NCBI GenBank assembly: GCA_002794785.1
Contig: NBBA01000027.1
Coordinates: forward strand, 1-64,000
Direction: 5' to 3'
DNA length: 64,000 nt
DNA from: Coniferiporia sulphurascens
Taxonomy: Eukaryota; Basidiomycota; Agaricomycetes; Hymenochaetales; Hymenochaetaceae
Positions 30,624-42,323 of this stretch are shown one piece after another. A model generated the notes under the pieces. It saw only the letters and a list, made by a program, of their open reading frames with translations. It was not told the DNA's origin and did no database searches. Position 1 is the stretch's first letter. Every line of letters begins with the position of its first letter. The position numbers were made by a program, and so were the translations under genes.

Positions 30624-31842
30624 ATTTACAGATGGCAGAGTATCGTTTGCCTCTCCTATCACTCCGGTTAGCAAGGACACCCACAAACAATTCATGGAAG
30701 CCGCGCGCTCCCTGAGCACCCTCCCCCACCTCCAGGTCTTCACCGATGGCTCACACATAGGTTCGAAATCTGGTTCTGCAGTCTGTGCCATGATGGGCCT
30801 CACACGCCTAAAAGCACACTGACTCGCTTCCCCCACTTGTGCTACAGCAACAGATGTGGAGATTTTCTCCCTTACCTCTGCACCTACTTGGGCTGCACAC
30901 CACCTCCGGGAATTTCTGCCTGTCGCATCTGATATCTTCTTTCTGTCAGATTTGCTGACGGCAATCCACCTTATCCGCACATGGGCGCCAGTTCCAGGCG
31001 CCTATCTCCTCCACCAATGGAAGGCTGGGGTCCAGACTCTCCTGGACTCGTATCCGGAACTCTCTGTGCATTTCGTATGGTGCCTGGGTCACTCTGACAT
31101 ACCAGGGAATGAATGGGCCGACCACAAGGCCAAGTTCGCGACAAATCTCCCCCCATCCTCCCTTGCCCCCTCCACCTCTGCTCTGAAGGAGGCTGCCATC
31201 AACACCCTAATGGAACAATGGTCTCTCTCTCTCGCACGCCCCCTGGCCTCGACAGCCGACAAGTACCTGGCTGTCAACGGCATCCCCTCCCACAGACCAC
31301 GGAAGTTACTTAACCAGTCGGTCGACCATCCCCGCCACAAGCTCTCTGCAGTCGCCCAGGTCCTCTGCTGTGCCGGTCCCTACAGGGGCTACTGGCTGAG
31401 CTTCGACTCAGTCTACCAGCGCAGGCACGGCCTGATCTCGCATTGCAGGTGGCACAACCACCCCCCATGGCCAGCCCAATCCACCGCCCATGTCCTGGGT
31501 GGGTGCCGTACATTCCGGCCATGGATACACAAGGTCTGGCCCCCCCGCGACCCACTTCCGACTCACCACACTGAGTGGGCCGACAAAAACCGTCTCCAGG
31601 TTCTGCACTGCTGGATGAAACTGACCAGGCACTTGAATCGCCTTTCCGACCACACCTCTGCCACCATCCACTTGGCCTTCGCCACGATGGAGCTCGAAGG
31701 GCACCCTACTGACAAAGATATGGACTTGGACCTCCTCCAGGAATACATGAGTCGTATGCTTGGACCCTGAACCCAGGACCCGGACCCGGCTCTTTTGGAG
31801 CTTTCAGGTATGCTTCCCCCCTTTTCCTCTACTCAGTGAATA
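30624..31842 (+). pseudogene. LINE RNase H and C-terminus after the nested insert
   Basis: Resumes at the duplicated target with RVSFASPITPVSKDTHK. QVFTDGSHIGSKSG is followed by a TGA near 30822 (Arg in sisters). The long ORF 30856-31770 carries MEIFSLTSAPTW, FFLSDLLTAIHL, CLGHSDIPGNEWADHKAK and the zinc motif, ending at TGA in MLGP*TQD, where sisters have CGA. CPGH is CLGH. Confidence 0.84.
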
Positions 31843-32160
31843 CCTTTTGGACTCTCCCGCATATGTCCCGGCCGGCGCTCTCGCCCCCCCTTTCTCCATT
31901 CTAAGCTACCCCCTTTACCTGCCTTCATCTGCTTGGTTTCATCATAGCGATATGTATTCCTCTCCCCCGCGTCTCCTTTACTAATAGGGACCCTTCCCAC
32001 CTTGGCACCCTTCGGGGAGCAGGGTCCCTGCCCAGCTTCATGCATTGTGCAATGACGGGCGCCTCCGTTGTTATGTAGTTAGGGCCCCCCCTTCGGGGGG
32101 GCAGCTTGTAATTATGTAATACTGCAGGAATAATAAAATTAAAATTAAATTAAATTAAAA

Positions 32161-33285
32161 GTCTGGTATCATGGCTGCCGCCAAAAAACCCTAGTAAACC
32201 GCCTCCAGTCTGTGCAAAACACAGCCTGCCGGTGGATACTGGGCATCTATAAAGGTGCCTCCCCTTTCTCAATGAACTTCCTATGCTCAGTCCCTCCCCT
32301 TTCTTTTTACTTTGAATATTTAAAAATGTCCCATTCTCTGTGCCTCTGGTGAACCCCCCACTCTATTGGCCACAGGCGTTTTCATAATGTAACTAATAGA
32401 CCTTTTTCCCTTTCTCTGCAGGTCCGAGTCCCCCGGGTACAACCTGTTCCTGCATACACGCATCCCCCCTGGACGGATCCACTGGCCTTTACAGGTGGAC
32501 GGGTCACCTTCACCCTCCCCTCCCTCCCAGTCACAGGCGACACATGCAATGAGTTCATACAAGCTGCCCTAGACCTCAGCACCACCCCCCACCTCCAGGT
32601 CTTCACTGATGGCTCGCGCATTGGGGCTGCCTCAGGATCCACCATCTGCGCCATGCACAGCCTCACCAAATTACAGTCTCGCCGACTTGCCTCCCTCACC
32701 TGCGCTATGGCCATGGATGTGGAGATTTTCTCTCTCGCCACTGCTCCCGGCTGGGCCGCTCACCGCCTCCGCACCCACCTGCCTGTCACATCAGACATAT
32801 TCTTTCTGTCTGATTTGCTGATGGCACTCAACCTTTTCCACAGTTGGGCCACCATTCCTGGAGCCCACCTCCTCCACCTCTGGAAGGTGGGGGTCGAGAC
32901 GCTCCTGGACTCGCACCCAGGCCTCACCATCCACTTCGTGTGGTGTCCGGGTCACTTGGATGTCCCCGGAAATGAATGGGCTGATGATGAAGCAAAACTC
33001 GCCATGGAGCTCCCCCCCTCGCAACTTGCACCCTCCATATCCACACTCAAGGAAGTGGCCACCAAGACACTGGTTGAAAGGTGGACACTATCACTGGCCC
33101 GCCCCCTAGCCTCCACCGCTGACAAATACTTGGCAGTACACGGCATCCCATCATGTCGCCCACAGAAACTGCTCACCCATTCTGCAGACCACCCTTGCCA
33201 CCACCTTTCTGCAGTAGCGCAAGTCCTCTGCCATGCCAGTCCCTATGGGGGCTGCTGGCTGAGCTTCGACTCAGCCTACCGGTGC
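32161..33285 (+). mobile_element. LINE fragment: RT thumb to RNase H
   Basis: Begins at VWYHGCRQKTLVNRLQSVQN and runs through LSLQVRVPRVQPVPAYTHP. It holds a good RNase H (QVFTDGSRIGAASGS, MDVEIFSLATAPGW, FFLSDLLMALNLFHSW, CPGHLDVPGNEWADDEAK; open 32653-33306) and ends at GGCWLSFDSAYRC. A TGA lies near 32349. The 3' end is replaced at about 33286 by a LINE 5' leader in the same orientation. It is divergent from its neighbours and may be a third subfamily. Confidence 0.8.
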
Positions 33286-33805
33286 ACAGTAACCACCATC
33301 GACTAGTGCAGGCAGCTAAAAATCCCCCATGTCAAACCCCAGTGGATACAGGAACACTCTATGTTCGACTCGACCACCCCTCCCACCTCCCTCATCGGCC
33401 AGTGCCGATGCCAACAGGGCTGCCAGGGCCACCGCCAATTGGGTGGCTGCCGGCAACACCGCTGCCACACTACACAGCACGACCCCCACACCCGCCCAAA
33501 TCGACCCAGGCCTCCCGGTGTCATCCCCAGATGCTCTCCATCTCGCCCCATCCCCCATCATCGGAGTCTTGAACACCAAGTTCACTCGAGTGTTCGAGCA
33601 TGTCAGCCGCCCCCCTTCCACACGCTCCAACCCCCCCGCCAGCTCCAACGAGTTCGGCAAGATGGAAGACATCCTCGAGAACCCGCACACACCCTCACCG
33701 CCACTCACCAACAAGTGTTCGGCCGAAAACCTGTCCCCACACACTCCCCAACCCCGCCCGTGTGACCAGTTCGAGCTGCACATGTCGGTTTTATGTACTC
33801 CATCT
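33286..33805 (+). mobile_element. LINE 5' leader and ORF1 N-terminal part
   Basis: The leader (CAGTAACCACCATCGACTAG) lacks the first 12 or so bases of the LINE. The ORF at 33329 reads MSNPSGYRNTLCSTRPPLPP, TTPTPAQIDPGLPVSS, APSPIIGVLNTKFTRVFEHV, KMEDILENPHTPSPPLTNK. It has an extra ARAT repeat relative to the complete copy. It is cut at about 33803 (LHMSVLCTPS) by the 3' tail of the following - strand LINE. Confidence 0.82.
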
Positions 33806-35330
33806 TTTTTATTATTTTTTATTATTATTCCTGCAGTATTACATAATTACAAGCTGCCCCCCTGAAGGGGGGGCCCTAACTACATAACAACGGAGGCGCC
33901 TGTCATTGCACAATGCACGAAACTGGGCGGGGGCCCTGCTCCCCGAAGGGTGCCAAAGTGGGAAGGGCCCCTATTAGAACAACAAATGCGGAAAGAAGGA
34001 GGAATACATATCACTACGGCTAAGCCAAACGGACGACATCAGGCGAAAAGGGGGTAGCTTAGAATTGGAAAGGGATGGCAAGAGCGCCAGCCGGGACATA
34101 CACAGGAGAGTCCGAAAGGCAGTCATAGCTCAGAGGAAAAGGGGGGGAGTGCACCTGAAAGCTCCAAGAGAGCTGGGTCCAGGTCCTGAGTATGGGGTCC
34201 AAGCATACGACTCATGTATTCCCGGAGGAGGTCCAAGTCCATATCTTCATCGGTCGGGTGCCCCTCCAGCTCCATCGCAGCGAAGGCCAGGCAGATGGTT
34301 GCAGAGGTGCGGTCGGAAAGGCAGTTAAGGTGCCCCATCAGCTTAAGCCAGTGGCGCAGAACCTGGAGACAGTTTTCGTCGGCCCACTCGGCGTGGTGGG
34401 TTGGAAGTGGGTCACAGGGGGGCCAGACCTTGCGGATCCATGGTCAGAAAGTGCGACATCCACCCAATATGTGGGCAGTCGACTGGGCTGGCCAGGGGGG
34501 TGGTTGTGCCATCAGCAGTGCGAGATCAGGCCATGCCTGTGTCGGTAGGCTGAGTCAAAGCTCAGCCAGTAACCCCCATAGGGACTGGTGCGGCATAGAA
34601 CCTGGGCGACTGCAGAGAGCTCCTGGCAAGGGTGGTCAACCGACTGTGTCATGAGCTTTTGGGGGCGGCATGATGGGACACTGTTGACAGCTAAGTACTT
34701 GTTGGCTGTCGAGGCAAGGGGACGGGCAAGAGAAAGGGTCCATCGCTCCATGAGGGTGTTGACGGTGACCTCTTTTAGTGCAGAGGTGGAGGGTGCGAGG
34801 GGAGATGGGGGGAGATTTGTTGCGAACTTCGCCTCACAGTCTGCCCATTCATTCCCAGGGATGTCGGAATGACCCGGACACCATACGAAGTGAATGGAAA
34901 GATCCGGGTATGAGTCCAGTAGCATCTGGACCCCTGCCTTCCATTGGTGGAGGAGGTGCGTGCCTGGGACTGGCGCCCATGTATGGATCAGGTGGAGTGC
35001 CATCAGCGAATCTGACAGGAAGAAGATGTCAGATGCGACAGGCAGGAGCTCCTGGAGGTGGTGTGCAGCCCAGCTTGGTGCGGAGGTGAGTGAGAAGATT
35101 TTCACATCTGTAGCTGTTGCACAGGTGGGGGAGGCGAGCCGGCGAGACTTGAGGCGGGTGAGGCCTTCCATGGCGCAGACTGCCGAACCAGACTTTGAAC
35201 CGATGTGGAAGCCATCAGTGAAAACCTGGAGATGGGGGAGGGTGCTCAGGGAGCATGCGGCTCCCACAAATTCCTTGCGGGTGTCTTTGCTGACCGGAGT
35301 GATAGGAGTGGCAAACGAGACTCGTCCATT
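33806..35330 (-). mobile_element. 5'-truncated LINE, family A
   Basis: Its 3' tail faces the ORF1 fragment on the left (TTTATTATT on the + strand). It extends to MNGRVSFATPITPV at 35330. RNase H is open at 35267-34512 (QVFTDGFHIGSKSG, TDVKIFSLTS, FFLSDSLMALHL, CPGHSDIPGNEWADCEAK). The C-terminus in another frame ends LLELSGALPPFSSEL at 34123. DGS is DGF, and the catalytic Glu position reads K (VKIFS), so RNase H is probably inactive. No TSD was found: the right flank is an endonuclease segment. Confidence 0.84.
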
Positions 35331-36377
35331 CGTACGACCGGCACCCCAGTCCTCAATGTCCCCACCATCCCAGGCTACACACCGGTACTACCACCAGAGG
35401 TCCGCCCCTGGGTAGTCATGTATGTATCCAGAGCCCTCCCCCCCACCGCCTGGTCAATCCTCGGAGCCGCATCCTACGGCACCGATGTACTGACGATAGA
35501 GGTATGAGCCCAACTCACCCTCCGGGTGTGCAACTACTACGGCATGCACCCCCCGGACTGAGAGAATGCCCTCCCCCAGTACCCAGGTGAGTCATTTCTA
35601 TTCTCACTCCCCCCAGTGCTAGCCACCACTCTACTTGTGGCAGGCGACTTCAACCATCGCCACCACATGTGGTCCGAATTCACTGTCCTACGATGGGATG
35701 ACTTGGGGGTGCAACCCCTCAACGACATTTTTTGTGGGCACGGCCTGGCGCCTGCCCACCTACCTGACTCTGACTCAAGGCCCGACAGCAATCGCCGCTG
35801 GTGCCCCATTGACATGATTTGGGCCCCACCCTCAGTAAACCCCGACTCTATCTTAGACTCGGCCTCATCCAACCAATCACCCCTCTCCAACCACGCCATC
35901 CTACGTTGGTCGGTGCCATCTCGGACCCCCCCTCCCGTCCTAAAGACACGCTGGCTACTCCCAGCCAACAAGGAGGAATGGACCGACATCGCATTCCCCC
36001 TCCTTGAAATAGCCTTCGGTCTTCCGGGGCACGACACCCACACCCTGGACATCAAAGCCAAGGCAGTCATCGAGTCTATGGTCGCTGCCCTTCAGCCATT
36101 CACCCGCATATCAAAGCCAACAAAAACGGAAGTCCCATGGTGGTCACCCCACTGCAAGACACTACTATCTGCCATTTCAACGGCCACCACCCCCCTGCAG
36201 CGAGCATCAGCAAGAAGAGCCTTCAAAAGAGGCATATGAACGGCCAAACGGCAGTTCTATGCAGATCAGGCAGCGGAAGCGGACGCCTCCAACATCTGGA
36301 ACTGGGCCAAACGTGGCCTTGGGAACCGACCCACCCCCATCCCATCACTGAAACGGTGAGATGGCACCTTCACCCAA
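35331..36377 (+). pseudogene. LINE endonuclease and linker with TGA codons
   Basis: Motifs: VMYVSRALPPTAWS, VCNYYGMHPPD, VAGDFNHRHHMWSE, CPIDMIWAPPSVNP, PLSNHAILRWS (SDH is SNH). The linker FKRGI* ends at 36239, and a further TGA stands in the KR*DGTFTQ block near 36359. The N-terminal LQWN and QEPPW motifs are lost by truncation. Confidence 0.83.
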
Positions 36378-37898
36378 ATGGATGACGAAAAAGGTGAGTT
36401 CTTCTGCGAAACCTTCTTTATGCCCCCTCCACCCCAGGCAGCAGCCACTACCCCGCAGCCACCACCACAACCAGCTGCCCCGCCCATACTCCTTACGGAG
36501 CTTATGGGGGCACTGGCCGATACATTCAACCTGTCGGCTCCGGGCCTCTTGGGAATAGGCTACCGCCCTTTGAAATGGGTGGTGGATGCTTACCCCGACG
36601 AGATCCTCACACTTTTCAACAACTGTCTATGCTTGGGGCACCACCCTGAGTGCTGGCGGGCAGCAAAGGTGGTGATGCTCCGGAAGCCAAACAAGAAGGA
36701 CCCATTCTCGCCGCAGTCATACCGGCCCATCACCCTCAAAGAGACCCTTGGGAAACTCCTCAAAAAGATAATAGCTAACCAGCTACAGTACCTTGCTAAC
36801 ACAAGGAACTGGCTGCCACCTAACCAATATGGGGGGCGACAGGGCCATTCGGTCTATGATGCAGCCCAGCACCTTCTACAGATAGCAGAGCGCACCCACT
36901 CAGAGGGCCTTGTGTGCTCGGTTCTTGTGGTCGACATACAGGGTTTTTTCGATTCAGTGCACCCACAACTCCTTCACCGACAACTGTTGGACCTCAGTTG
37001 TGCGCCAGACATGGCCAACTGGTGTTTGTCCTTCATGACAGATCGGCAGGTCGCAGTCGCCTTCAACGGCACCACCCTCCTAACCACCCCAAAACCAGAC
37101 TATGGCACCCCCCCAGGGCTCACCAGTCTCCCCATCCTGTCAACAATATTTGCAGGCATGGTACTCTGGTGCTTTTACCAAGCCGGCACCACGGCCCTGG
37201 CCTATGTTGATGACCATTTACTAATCTGTGTAGGACCCTCAGTGGCATCCAACTGCCGTGAGCTAGCCAATGCCTACCAACAACTGGACAACCTCTTCGG
37301 CACCATCGGTCTCAACATTGAGGCTGCCAAGATGGAATGTCTCCACTTCCACCCCCCTCAGCGACATACCGGCTATAATGGCTGGGACACAGCCGGGGTA
37401 CAGGTCGACCCCAACACCCTCATCTGCCCCTCAATCCCGCTACAGTGGCTGGGGATCTGGTGGGACCCAGGCCTCTCCTTCAAGCCCCACGTTGAGCGAA
37501 TGCACTCGAAAGGGCTCTCCACCCTTGCCGCACTCCGCATCCTGGGCAACACCCAACACGGCATATCGGCCCTCCTCCTCCGCTGCCTCTACACCTCTTG
37601 CATCCGCTCTGTCTTGTCATGGGGAGCGCCGGTCTGGTACCATGGCCACCGCCAAAAAACTCTGGTAAACCGACTACAGGCTGTGCAAAACACGGCCTGC
37701 TGTTGGATCCTGGGCGTCTTCAAAGGCACCTCCCCCCACGCTACAAATTTTCTTTGCTCCGTCCCCCCTCTCTCTTTCTATTTTGAGTATATAAAGACCA
37801 CCCATTCCCTTCGCCTCTGGCGCACCCTGCACTCTGTTGGTAGAAAAATTTATAAAAATGTAACTAATAGACCTTTCTCCCTTTCTCTGCAGGTCTGA
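36378..37898 (+). CDS. LINE reverse transcriptase (506 aa, motif B' altered)
   Basis: Open from MDDEKGEFFCETFF through RT and thumb to RPFSLSLQV. Motifs: VVMLRKPNKKDPFSP, NQYGGRQGHSVYDAAQ, VDIQGFFDSVHPQ, and intact AYVDDHLLIC near residue 275. The usual GTPQGSPVSPILS reads GTPPGLTSLPILS, because an inserted C (37119) and a lost C in the next C-run restore the frame. That motif packs under the active site, so function is doubtful. The ORF ends at a TGA where sisters read QVRAP. Confidence 0.87.
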   Translation: MDDEKGEFFCETFFMPPPPQAAATTPQPPPQPAAPPILLTELMGALADTFNLSAPGLLGIGYRPLKWVVDAYPDEILTLFNNCLCLGHHPECWRAAKVVMLRKPNKKDPFSPQSYRPITLKETLGKLLKKIIANQLQYLANTRNWLPPNQYGGRQGHSVYDAAQHLLQIAERTHSEGLVCSVLVVDIQGFFDSVHPQLLHRQLLDLSCAPDMANWCLSFMTDRQVAVAFNGTTLLTTPKPDYGTPPGLTSLPILSTIFAGMVLWCFYQAGTTALAYVDDHLLICVGPSVASNCRELANAYQQLDNLFGTIGLNIEAAKMECLHFHPPQRHTGYNGWDTAGVQVDPNTLICPSIPLQWLGIWWDPGLSFKPHVERMHSKGLSTLAALRILGNTQHGISALLLRCLYTSCIRSVLSWGAPVWYHGHRQKTLVNRLQAVQNTACCWILGVFKGTSPHATNFLCSVPPLSFYFEYIKTTHSLRLWRTLHSVGRKIYKNVTNRPFSLSLQV

Positions 37899-39170
37899 GC
37901 CCCCCGGGTTCAACAGGTCCCTGCATACATGCATCCCCCATGGACGGACCCACTGGCATTCACAAAAGGCCGGGTCCGCTTCACCACCCCCACCATTCCG
38001 GTTGGAGCGGACACACGGAAATCATTTGTGACAGCCACGGGTCAACTAGGCCACACCCTCCACATCCAGGTATTCACTGATGGCTCCCGCATCGACAATA
38101 AGTCGGGTTCGGCTATATGTGCAATGCTGGGCCACACCAGACTCCGGTCATGATGACTGGAATCCCCCACCTGTGCCACAGCTATGGATGCCAAGGAGTT
38201 CTCCCTCACAACGGCCCCTGGCTGGGTGGCACACCGCCTCCCGGCACAACTGCATGTCGCATCGGACATCTTCTTCCTGTCCAATTCGCTGACTGCTCTC
38301 CACCTCTTCCGCACATGGGCCGCTGCCCCTGGTGCCCACCTCCTTCACATCTGGAAAGCGGGTGTGGAGACCCTGCTGGACTTGTACCCCCAAATCACGA
38401 TTCACTTCGTATGGTGTCCCAGCCACTCGGACATCCCCGGGAATGAATGGGCTGACACAGAGGCGAAGCTGGCTATGGAGCTCCCCCCATCCGACCTTAA
38501 ACCCTCCACCTCCACACTAAAAGAAGTCGCCATCTGCACCCTCATGGAGTGATGGACACTCTCGCTGGCCTGCCCCCTAGCCTCAACGGCCGACAAGTAC
38601 TTGGTGGTCCATGGCCTCCCCTCACGACGACCACGAAAGCTACTCATGCACATGGTCAACCACCCATGTATTGAACTGTCTGCAGTTGCACAGGTCCTCT
38701 GTCGTGCCGGTCCCTATGGGGGATACTGGCTGAGTTTTGACTCGGCCTACCGTCACTGACATGGCCTGATCTCGCACTGCAGGTGGCACAACCACCCCCC
38801 CTGGCCCGCACAGTCAACTGCTCACATTCTAGGCGGCTGCAGCACATTCCATCCATGGATACAATGGGTGTGGCCACCTCGAGACCCTCTCCCAACCCAC
38901 CACTCAGAGTGGGCTGACGAAAACCGCCTCCCGGTTTTGCACCACTGGCTTAAGCTGACAGGGCACCTAAACCGCCTTTCTGACCGTGCCACAGGCACCA
39001 TTCGGCTCTCCTTTGCCACGATGGACCTAGACGGACACCTGACCAACAAGGATATGGACTTGGACCTCCTATGGGAATACATGTGTTGTATGCTCGGACC
39101 CTGAACCCAGGACTTGGACCCAGCCCTTTTGGAGCTCTCAGGTACGCTCCCTCCATTTCCTCTTGAATAA
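37899..39170 (+). pseudogene. LINE RNase H and C-terminus with TGA codons
   Basis: Segments: FTKGRVRFTTP...QVFTDGSRIDNKSG, TGA near 38151, MDAKEFSLTTAPGW, FFLSNSLTALHL (catalytic Asp is Asn), CPSHSDIPGNEWADTEAK, TGA 38550, then LASTADKYLVVHG, a TGA near 38758, WHNHPPWPAQSTAHILGGC and a last TGA at 39104. LLELSGTLPPFPLE precedes the 3' UTR. Confidence 0.82.
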
Positions 39171-39500
39171 ATGCCTGCCTTTCGAATTCCCTTGAATACG
39201 TCCCGGCCGGCACTCTCACCCTCCCTTTCCAATTCTAAGCTTCTTACTTTTACCTGCCCTTAACTGCCCAGTTTGTTCATAGCGATATGTATTCCTCCTT
39301 CCCTCCTTTTCATCTTACTAAATAGGGGCTCTTCACACATTGGCACCCATCTAGGGAGCAGAGCCCCTGCCCAGTTTTGTGCGATGCGCAATGATGGGCA
39401 CCTCCGTTGTTATGTAGTTAGGGCCCCCCCTTCGGGGGGGCAGCTTGTAATTATGTAATACTGCAGGAATAATAATAATAATAATAATTTTAAAAAAAAA

Positions 39501-40121
39501 CCCAACATGGGCGATGTTCGATGCAATCGTCACCTACCAGCACACAGGGGAAGGAGGTTTCGACCTCCCCTACCCCTTCCAGCCAGCTCACCCCCAGCAG
39601 GGGCCCCCGGCCACCACCAGGACCCCTGGCACCAACCCCATGACCCCGGAGATGAAGGCGCTGACTGATGCAGTCAAATGCCTGACTACTGATGTAGCTT
39701 CCATTTCATGCCAGACGTCTTCTCTCAGCTCCAGGCCTGCCCCCTGTCAACAACAGCAACAACAGCAACAACCCACCCCCCAGGTGACAATTCCAGCCGC
39801 CCCCACCTCCTATGCCCGGGTGGCCACCGCAGCAGCCCCCCCGACATCCACCAACCCCACCCCAGTGGCACCTGCTGCTGGGGCAGTCATCAACCCAGCA
39901 CAGAAGAAGAAGAAGAAGAAGTGCACACGGCAGGTGCCCCCCCTCCTATGATGTATGCCAAGGACCCAACACTAGTCCTCTCACCAGTCACTGGCCTCTC
40001 GGCACACCTCCAGAAACCCACCATGGTCATCACAAAAATAGCATGTGATTTCTTTGCCTCTCTCCCCACTGCGGACCAAGTCATGGTCCTCTCCTTGTCA
40101 TTTAATGTGAAAGGAAACCTC
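39501..40121 (+). pseudogene. Divergent LINE ORF1 fragment with polyglutamine tract
   Basis: Reads MFDAIVTYQHTGEGGFDLPY, ALTDAVKCLTTDVASIS, a Q8 tract encoded by CAACAG repeats (about 39745-39775), APTSYARVATAAAPPT, a KKKKKK patch, then after a frame change YAKDPTLVLSP, SLPTADQVMVL and SFNVKGNLF. It matches the family A ORF1 in order but is distinct in sequence, and may be the ORF1 of family B. It is cut at 40121 by the 3' tail of a chimera. Confidence 0.75.
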
Positions 40122-41721
40122 TTTTTTTTTTTTTTTTTAATTATTATTCCTGCAGTATTACATAATTACAAGCTGCCCCCCCGAAGGGGGGGCCCTAACT
40201 ACATAACAACAGAGGTGCCCGTCATCGCACAATGCACAAAACTGGGCGGGGGCCCTGCTCCCCGAAGGGTGCCAAGGTGGGAAGGGCCCCTATTTGGAAA
40301 CAAAAGCCGCAAAAGAGAGAGGAATACATATTGCTACAACAAAACCAAGTGGGTGATGGCAGGTAATGGGGGTAACTTAGAATTGGAAAGGGAGGGCGAG
40401 AGCACCGGCCGGGACATACACAGGAGAGTCCGAAAGGCCAGAATTAAAGGGCACCCTTGCGGGGCCCCACTATGCGTGCACCTTCCTCGTGACATAGATG
40501 CCTGACCGGTAGGACTTATACCCGACACGCTGTCCTCTATTGTGCACTGGATTGGGAAGGGTGTGCCGCACCAGGGAGACATTCCGAGTGGGGGTCGCGG
40601 TGCTGTAGGCACTACCCCACCCATTGGGTGCCCCCCCTACCCTACACATTCCCCCCCTTACCCTGCTTACCATTGTAGAGTGCTGCTCGTTTCTGGGAAT
40701 CAACTTAAGCATGCAATAGGACTTACTCCTACATGCACCCACACCAGATTTAGTGCTCTGGAGCCAGTGGAGGGAACTATCCCCCACCACTACAGTTCGC
40801 TCCATAGTGGAGGGGTTTCCTAGGCCCCCCTGGAGTTTCCTGTTCCCCGGCACATGCTTCAGAGCCCCAAAGGGGAATACTCAGGCACAAGGCCCGCTTC
40901 TGGATCCACGGCATACCGGAGTTGATGTGTTGCCAGAGGCTTGGACCCCAGCCTATCTCTTCCGAGGTTGCCAGGGAGTCTGCTTGACTAACCACCTCTC
41001 AGGGGGCACCAATGCCTACCCTCAAAAGGGCTAGGGCCAGCCACACCCCCCCAAAAGGCCCATGGTGGCCTGTCGCTTTCGCATTGGCTGATTCTTACCA
41101 CAACACCATGTGTTAAGAAGCCCCTATCTCCTTATATCAACTAGTGACATCATCAGAGACCCTTTCAGGATTTGGGGCGGCAGTTTTTATGGTTTGTCAT
41201 GCCAAGGACAACGCGGCCCCATGCCCAAGGGCACAACCCGAAGGTTAGATCCGAGTTTCCCTGAACCCAAGGTCTCCCAACCAAAGCCGACCACTGAAGG
41301 GCAGAGGGTTACCCCCCCCCACGCAGGTGTGGGGACATTAACGTCATGTCCCCCCCTGACTGGCAGGCATGCACCCCTTGCGCCACCGAGAGGCGGACCA
41401 GCCGGGCACCATGCCCCAAGAGAGCACAGCAGACGTGAGAGAGGATCTTGGTACTCACTGAGCCATCCCCCCCCATTGCAACGTTAACAATGGGTTGCTT
41501 GCCCCCTGGCGGGTGTGAGCCCCTTTTGCGCCATCAGACGATGCCGCTACAGCACCTCGGCGACCAGTGCACAGCGCTCCTTTACAAAAGGTGCGCAGTC
41601 AGAAGCCTTCTCTCATGTCGACCCAGTAGAATACCAGACCAGAGCATGGGTTGCTGCAATGAACCCCCAGACGACCCCCAGTAAAACCAGAGATGGTGGT
41701 GGTAAGAGGACAAGAAGGATG
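40122..41721 (-). mobile_element. Chimeric retroelement b: module fused to LINE 3' UTR
   Basis: On the - strand a complete module (41721 to about 40438) is joined to LINE sequence inside the 3' UTR (CTTTCGGACTCTCCTG). It continues through both hairpins to an A17 tail (T run at 40122-40138). Here the LINE part is only about 315 bp and noncoding. No TSD was found. Confidence 0.78.
40438..41721 (-). repeat. Noncoding module, copy b (complete)
   Basis: About 1284 bp, very similar to copy c at 52811-54096, including long stretches that look base-for-base identical. Module 5' end CATCC at 41721; module 3' end at the GCCAGAATTAAAG boundary. The last one or two bases at the LINE join are ambiguous because both sides carry GGC. 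Confidence 0.8.
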
Positions 41722-42180
41722 AGCCACCTGACCAATGAGGATATGGACCTGGACCTCCTTAGGGAATACATGCATCATATGCTCAGACCCCATACCCAGG
41801 ACTCGGACCCAGCTCTCTTGGAGCTGTCAGGTACGCTTCCTCCCTTTTCCTCTACTCAGTGACGGCCTTTTGGACTCCCCCTCGTATGTCCCGGCCGGCG
41901 CTCTCGCCCTCCCTTTCCAATTCTAAGTTACCCCTGTTACCTGCCCTCACCTGCTTGGTTTCATCGTAGCGATATGTATTCCTCTCCCTTTCTTTTCCTT
42001 TACTAATAGGGACCCTTCCCACCTTGGCACCCTTTGGGGAGCAGGGTCCCCACCCAGTTTCATGCATTGTGTGATGGCAGGCGCCTCTGTTGTTATGTAG
42101 TTAGGGCCCCCCCTTCGGGGGGGTGGCTTGTAATTATGTAATACTGCAGGAATAATTTTAAAAAAATTTTAAAAAAAAAT
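41722..42180 (+). mobile_element. LINE 3' fragment
   Basis: Starts AGCCACCTGACCAATGAGG (HLTNEDMDLDLLREYM), passes LLELSGTLPPFSSTQ and the 3' UTR, and ends in an A/T tail at 42180. Its 5' end abuts the 5' end of chimera b head to head. The next fragment begins with the reverse complement of the same coding point (GGTCAGGTGGCT), giving an inverted repeat across the junctions. Confidence 0.78.
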
Positions 42181-42323
42181 TGGTCAGGTGGCTGTCTAGT
42201 TCCATCGCAGCGAAGGCCAGGCGGATGGTGCCCACAGTTCTGTCTGAGAGGCGGTTCAGGTGCCCTGTCAGCCTAAGCCAGCGGTGCAGAACCAGGATAA
42301 GGTTTTCTTCCACCCATTCTGAG
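42181..42323 (-). mobile_element. 143 bp LINE ORF2 C-terminal scrap
   Basis: On the - strand it reads WVEENLILVLHRWLRLTGHLNRLSDRT, then TVGTIRLAFAAMELDSHLT. It is bounded by the tails of two other LINE fragments and differs from nearby copies at several residues. Confidence 0.75.

Larger units (their letters stand above)
26896..32160 (+). mobile_element. LINE copy, family A, 5'-truncated, host of a family B LINE
   Basis: Begins in the endonuclease (DPSPPTVILIQEPPWYQ) and runs to a tail of AAAATT/TAAAT repeats ending near 32160. It is interrupted at 29614-30623 by a family B LINE with a 14 bp TSD. The right flank from 32161 is another LINE's RT; no TSD for the outer element was found. Confidence 0.87.
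35331..39500 (+). mobile_element. LINE copy, family A, 5'-truncated in the endonuclease
   Basis: Runs from GTPVLNVPTIPGYTPVLPP to an (AAT)n plus A tail ending at 39500. It shares an RT insertion (extra C at 37119) with the copy at 54104-57084, so the two are close relatives. It carries TGAs at 35504-35506, 36237-36239, 37896-37898, 38550-38552 and 39102-39104, all at codons that sister copies read as Arg. Confidence 0.86.
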
